DNA from: Cellulomonas sp. KRMCY2
GTDB lineage: Bacteria > Actinomycetota > Actinomycetes > Actinomycetales > Cellulomonadaceae
Assembly: GCF_000526515.1 (NCBI RefSeq)
Contig: NZ_JAGF01000001.1
Span: forward strand, 930,001 to 994,000
Direction: 5' to 3'
Length of the DNA: 64,000 bases
Position 1 is the first letter of the stretch; each line of letters starts with the position of its first letter. This document shows, one piece after another, positions 61,825 to 64,000 of the stretch. The translations under genes were made by a program, and so were the position numbers. The notes beneath the pieces are model-generated. The model was not told the DNA's origin and ran no database searches. It saw only the letters and a list, made by a program, of their open reading frames with translations.

Positions 61825-62578
61825 CCGACCACGCCACCATGCTCGGCAGAGGAACTCCTTGGGGGAGCGGCCGTCCGACACACCCGCCGCCCGACCCCGG
61901 GCTAGCGTCAGACCATGCCTGAGCCAACCGGCGTGCCGATCGGGCCTGTTCCCCCTGCGCCGTTGCTCACCGGGTCGGAGTCCTTCGTCGGTCTCGACGG
62001 CTCGACCGTCTCGGACTTCTGGCGATGGGGCATGTCGGACCTGCGGACAAACACCCTTCGCGGCGTCGTGGCCGAGTTCCTCGTCAGCCGCGCCGTCGGA
62101 GCGCCTTCGCCGCAGAGGGTCGAGAGCCAGCAGACGACCCGGACATCCCGCCAGCGCGGCTGTAGAGTCACCGCCCATCGAGGCGGGGATGCGCGTGATC
62201 GTCGGATGCGCCCGCCGCGCCGAGACGGCGCCCGCCGAGACCGTGCCCCACTACCGCCGCACGGTGACCGAGACACACTCAACCATCGGACGCGGCCGCT
62301 ACCTCGCAGCGGCACGCCTGCCCGTGCGCCTGCGCCGTGTGCGCCGCCACGGGGACCACTGCCGAGTTCGTCGAGTTCATGGCCGCCACCGCCGAGGCCG
62401 ATCGGTGACGCCCGACCCGCATCGACGAGCTCGTCCGCGCCGGCCTGATCCGACGCGACAGGAGCGTGGTCGAGGACTGAGGTGCGTCTCGCCCCGACGC
62501 CCGCGGCGTCCACTACGTCGCAGTTTACTTTGCCCCTCCATAGTATGCTTGACCCAACTGAACTCGGAAGGGTGTCAG
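61825..62578. other. decayed region before the DUF234 ATPase
   Basis: It contains the pseudogene at 61915 and later fragments in several frames (MRVIVGCARRAETAPAETVPHYRR; TAEFVEFMAATAEADR; RIDELVRAGLIRRDR) that read like eroded coding sequence. No intact gene is seen. Confidence 0.55.
61915..62112 (+). pseudogene. truncated hypothetical protein
   Basis: From ATG 61915 about 66 codons read like a conserved actinobacterial hypothetical protein (GSESFVGLDGSTVSDFWRWGMSDLRTNTLRGVVAEFLVSRAVG), a family I recall only as uncharacterised. After about 62112 the frame turns Arg/Pro-rich and loses protein character, though it stays open to 62448. The rest of the gene appears deleted. Confidence 0.55.
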
Positions 62579-64000
62579 ATGTCTGACTTCGTGGGACGGA
62601 CAGTCGAGCTCGACCGGCTCACCCGGCTGCTCGCGGAGATCAGCGCACGCGCGGGAGCGGGCCGGACCCACGACCTCGGCACCGCGGTGCTGCTGCGTGG
62701 TCGTCGGCGGGTCGGCAAGAGCCGGCTGGTGTCCGAGCTGATCTCTCGGGCCGGTCTCCCAGCGGTGTACTTCCAGGCCGCGCGAGGCGCCGACCCCGCC
62801 GCCGAGCTGCGGGCCCTCATGGCGGCCGCTGCGCAGTCGGACCTGCCCGAGGCATGGCTCGCGCAGTCCACGACCCCGTCGACCCTGACCGATGCGCTGC
62901 GGATCGTCGACCGGCTGCTGCCCGCCGACCGGCCATCGATCGTCGTGATCGACGAGGCGCCATGGCTCCTCGCGAGCATCCCCGGTGGTGCGGGCGAGCT
63001 CCAGCGGGTGTGGGACCACGACCTGTCCCGCAAGCCCGTCCTCCTGCTCCTGCTCGGGTCGGACCTCGCGATGATGGAAGCGCTCGACCACCACGACGCC
63101 CCGTTCCACGGCCGGGCGACCCCGATGGTTCTGGACGTGCTGTCCCCACGGGACGTCGGCCGGATGACCGGTACCACCGGGATCGACGCGTTCGACGCCT
63201 GGCTGATCACCGGTGGCCTGCCGACCGTGACCCGCGCGTGGGCGCCGGGGATGGGCCGCCAGGAGTTCCTCGCGACGCAGCTCTCGGATGCGATCACCCC
63301 GCTCGTGGTGTCCGGGCAGCGGATCCTCGACAGCGAGTTCCCCACGGCTGCCTCGCCCAGGACGGTGCTGACTGCGATCGGTGGGAAGGGTGAGCGGACC
63401 TTCACCTCGATCGCGCAGTCCACCGGAGGCAGACCGATGAACTCGGCGACTCTCAGCGAGGCGCTCGACACCCTGTCGACGAGGCGTGCTGCCGTCGCTG
63501 ACGAGCCCCTGTCGACGAAGTCGGACACCAAGAACCGTCGTTGGCGCGTCGCCGACCCCGGCCTGCGGTTCTGGCTCCGGTACGTCGGTCCTGCCGTGGA
63601 CGACATCGATCGCGGGCGCGGCGACCTCGCCCTGCGGCGCGTCCACGACGACTACACGACCTGGCGGGGCCGCGCGATCGAACCCGTCGTGCGTGATGCC
63701 CTCGAGCGTCTGCTGCCCGACAGTCGGTGGCCTGAGGTGCGGGCGGTCGGCGGTTGGTGGCCGCGATCGAACGTGCCGGAGATCGACCTCGTCGGTGCGA
63801 ACGCACGACCTGCTGACCAGTACGCGTTCGTCGGGACGATCAAGTGGCGTCCTGACAGCAGGGTCACGACAGCCGAGCTCACCAAGCTCGCGAAGGACGC
63901 GACCGCGATCCCCGACGTCGGATCGGGCACGCCCCTGGTGGCGGTGTGCCCTGCGGGCGCGGTGGCTGATGACCGGCTCGCGCAGGTGTGGACCGCCGAC
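62579..64000 (+). CDS. archaeal-type ATPase with DUF234 nuclease-like end (partial)
   Basis: 474 codons are present and the gene runs off the window. ATG 62579 follows GGAAGGG. It starts MSDFVGRTVELDRLTRLL; Walker A is GRRRVGKSRL (41-50) and Walker B IVVIDEAPW (Asp125/Glu126). A winged helix follows at about 270-310 (TSIAQSTGGRPMNSATLSEALDTL). The C-terminal part has a PD-(D/E)XK-like EIDLVG (about 401) and FVGTIKWR (Lys422), as in DUF234 ATPases. IKWR instead of the usual KW after an acidic strand keeps the Lys. Role unknown; such genes are scattered in archaea and actinobacteria, often on mobile regions. Confidence 0.87.
   Translation, partial: MSDFVGRTVELDRLTRLLAEISARAGAGRTHDLGTAVLLRGRRRVGKSRLVSELISRAGLPAVYFQAARGADPAAELRALMAAAAQSDLPEAWLAQSTTPSTLTDALRIVDRLLPADRPSIVVIDEAPWLLASIPGGAGELQRVWDHDLSRKPVLLLLLGSDLAMMEALDHHDAPFHGRATPMVLDVLSPRDVGRMTGTTGIDAFDAWLITGGLPTVTRAWAPGMGRQEFLATQLSDAITPLVVSGQRILDSEFPTAASPRTVLTAIGGKGERTFTSIAQSTGGRPMNSATLSEALDTLSTRRAAVADEPLSTKSDTKNRRWRVADPGLRFWLRYVGPAVDDIDRGRGDLALRRVHDDYTTWRGRAIEPVVRDALERLLPDSRWPEVRAVGGWWPRSNVPEIDLVGANARPADQYAFVGTIKWRPDSRVTTAELTKLAKDATAIPDVGSGTPLVAVCPAGAVADDRLAQVWTAD

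Overview
The window looks like chromosomal DNA of a high-GC actinobacterium. GC-rich third codon positions, frequent GTG starts, GTGA/ATGA start-stop overlaps, actinobacterial families (TIGR03086/DinB-type thiol-dependent enzymes, ROK and SorC regulators, ABC sugar importers) and actinobacterial IS families all fit. The carbohydrate loci on the right would suit a plant- or yeast-wall degrader of the Micrococcales (Cellulomonas-like), but that placement is inferred from gene content only.

Left half (about 1-31.4 kb) is a mosaic accessory region. It starts with an ArsR/AHSA1 operon and a doubly broken serine resolvase. It holds four copies of the same tRNA 3' end (3670, 19091, 23252, 25582) with no intact tRNA, three of them inside a longer 190-230 bp repeat; they look like old attachment sites of integrated islands. 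Between them are IS630 (frameshifted), IS1380 (inserted in the stop codon of an IS1634-type transposase), IS256, a sugar-modification cluster (glycosyltransferase, membrane-anchored sugar-binding-fold protein, GNAT, divergent DegT/DnrJ aminotransferase), an ORC/Cdc6-like ATPase behind a perfect dyad, an ABC-2 exporter, a kinase-fold protein, a second ArsR/AHSA1 module (here fused), a frameshifted P-loop kinase between 25-bp inverted repeats, an MDR reductase, and an XRE/membrane-protein operon with a clear promoter-operator. A GNAT gene is duplicated, and its second copy is fused in frame to the tail of an IS481 transposase. The segment ends with an IS110-family element whose transposase start lies in the arm of a strong RNA stem.

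Right half (about 31.6-61.8 kb) is well-organised carbohydrate metabolism. A LacI regulator faces an MFS transporter across two palindromic operators. Next is a glycan-use locus: ROK regulator divergent from a leftward operon of binding lipoprotein, two permeases, GH38 alpha-mannosidase, GH13 alpha-glucosidase and a 1172-residue secreted clan GH-A hydrolase with chitin-type binding modules. It is flanked by a CE7 esterase, a GH97 enzyme, a Gfo/Idh/MocA oxidoreductase and a second esterase. Then comes a leftward operon of ribose-type ABC importer, SIS isomerase, xylulokinase-like kinase and FSA/TalC-like aldolase, divergent from a SorC regulator overlapping a ribulose-phosphate-epimerase-like gene. 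Together these four enzymes could take an imported pentose or pentitol-derived sugar to triose phosphate, perhaps through arabinose 5-phosphate.

The right end (61.9-64 kb) has a decayed hypothetical gene and the start of a DUF234-type archaeal ATPase that runs off the window. I see no intact tRNA or rRNA gene and no CRISPR array. Best candidates for something new are the sugar-phosphate operon, the sugar-modification cluster at 5.1-9.0 kb, the structured leader of the IS110 element, and the attachment-site array.
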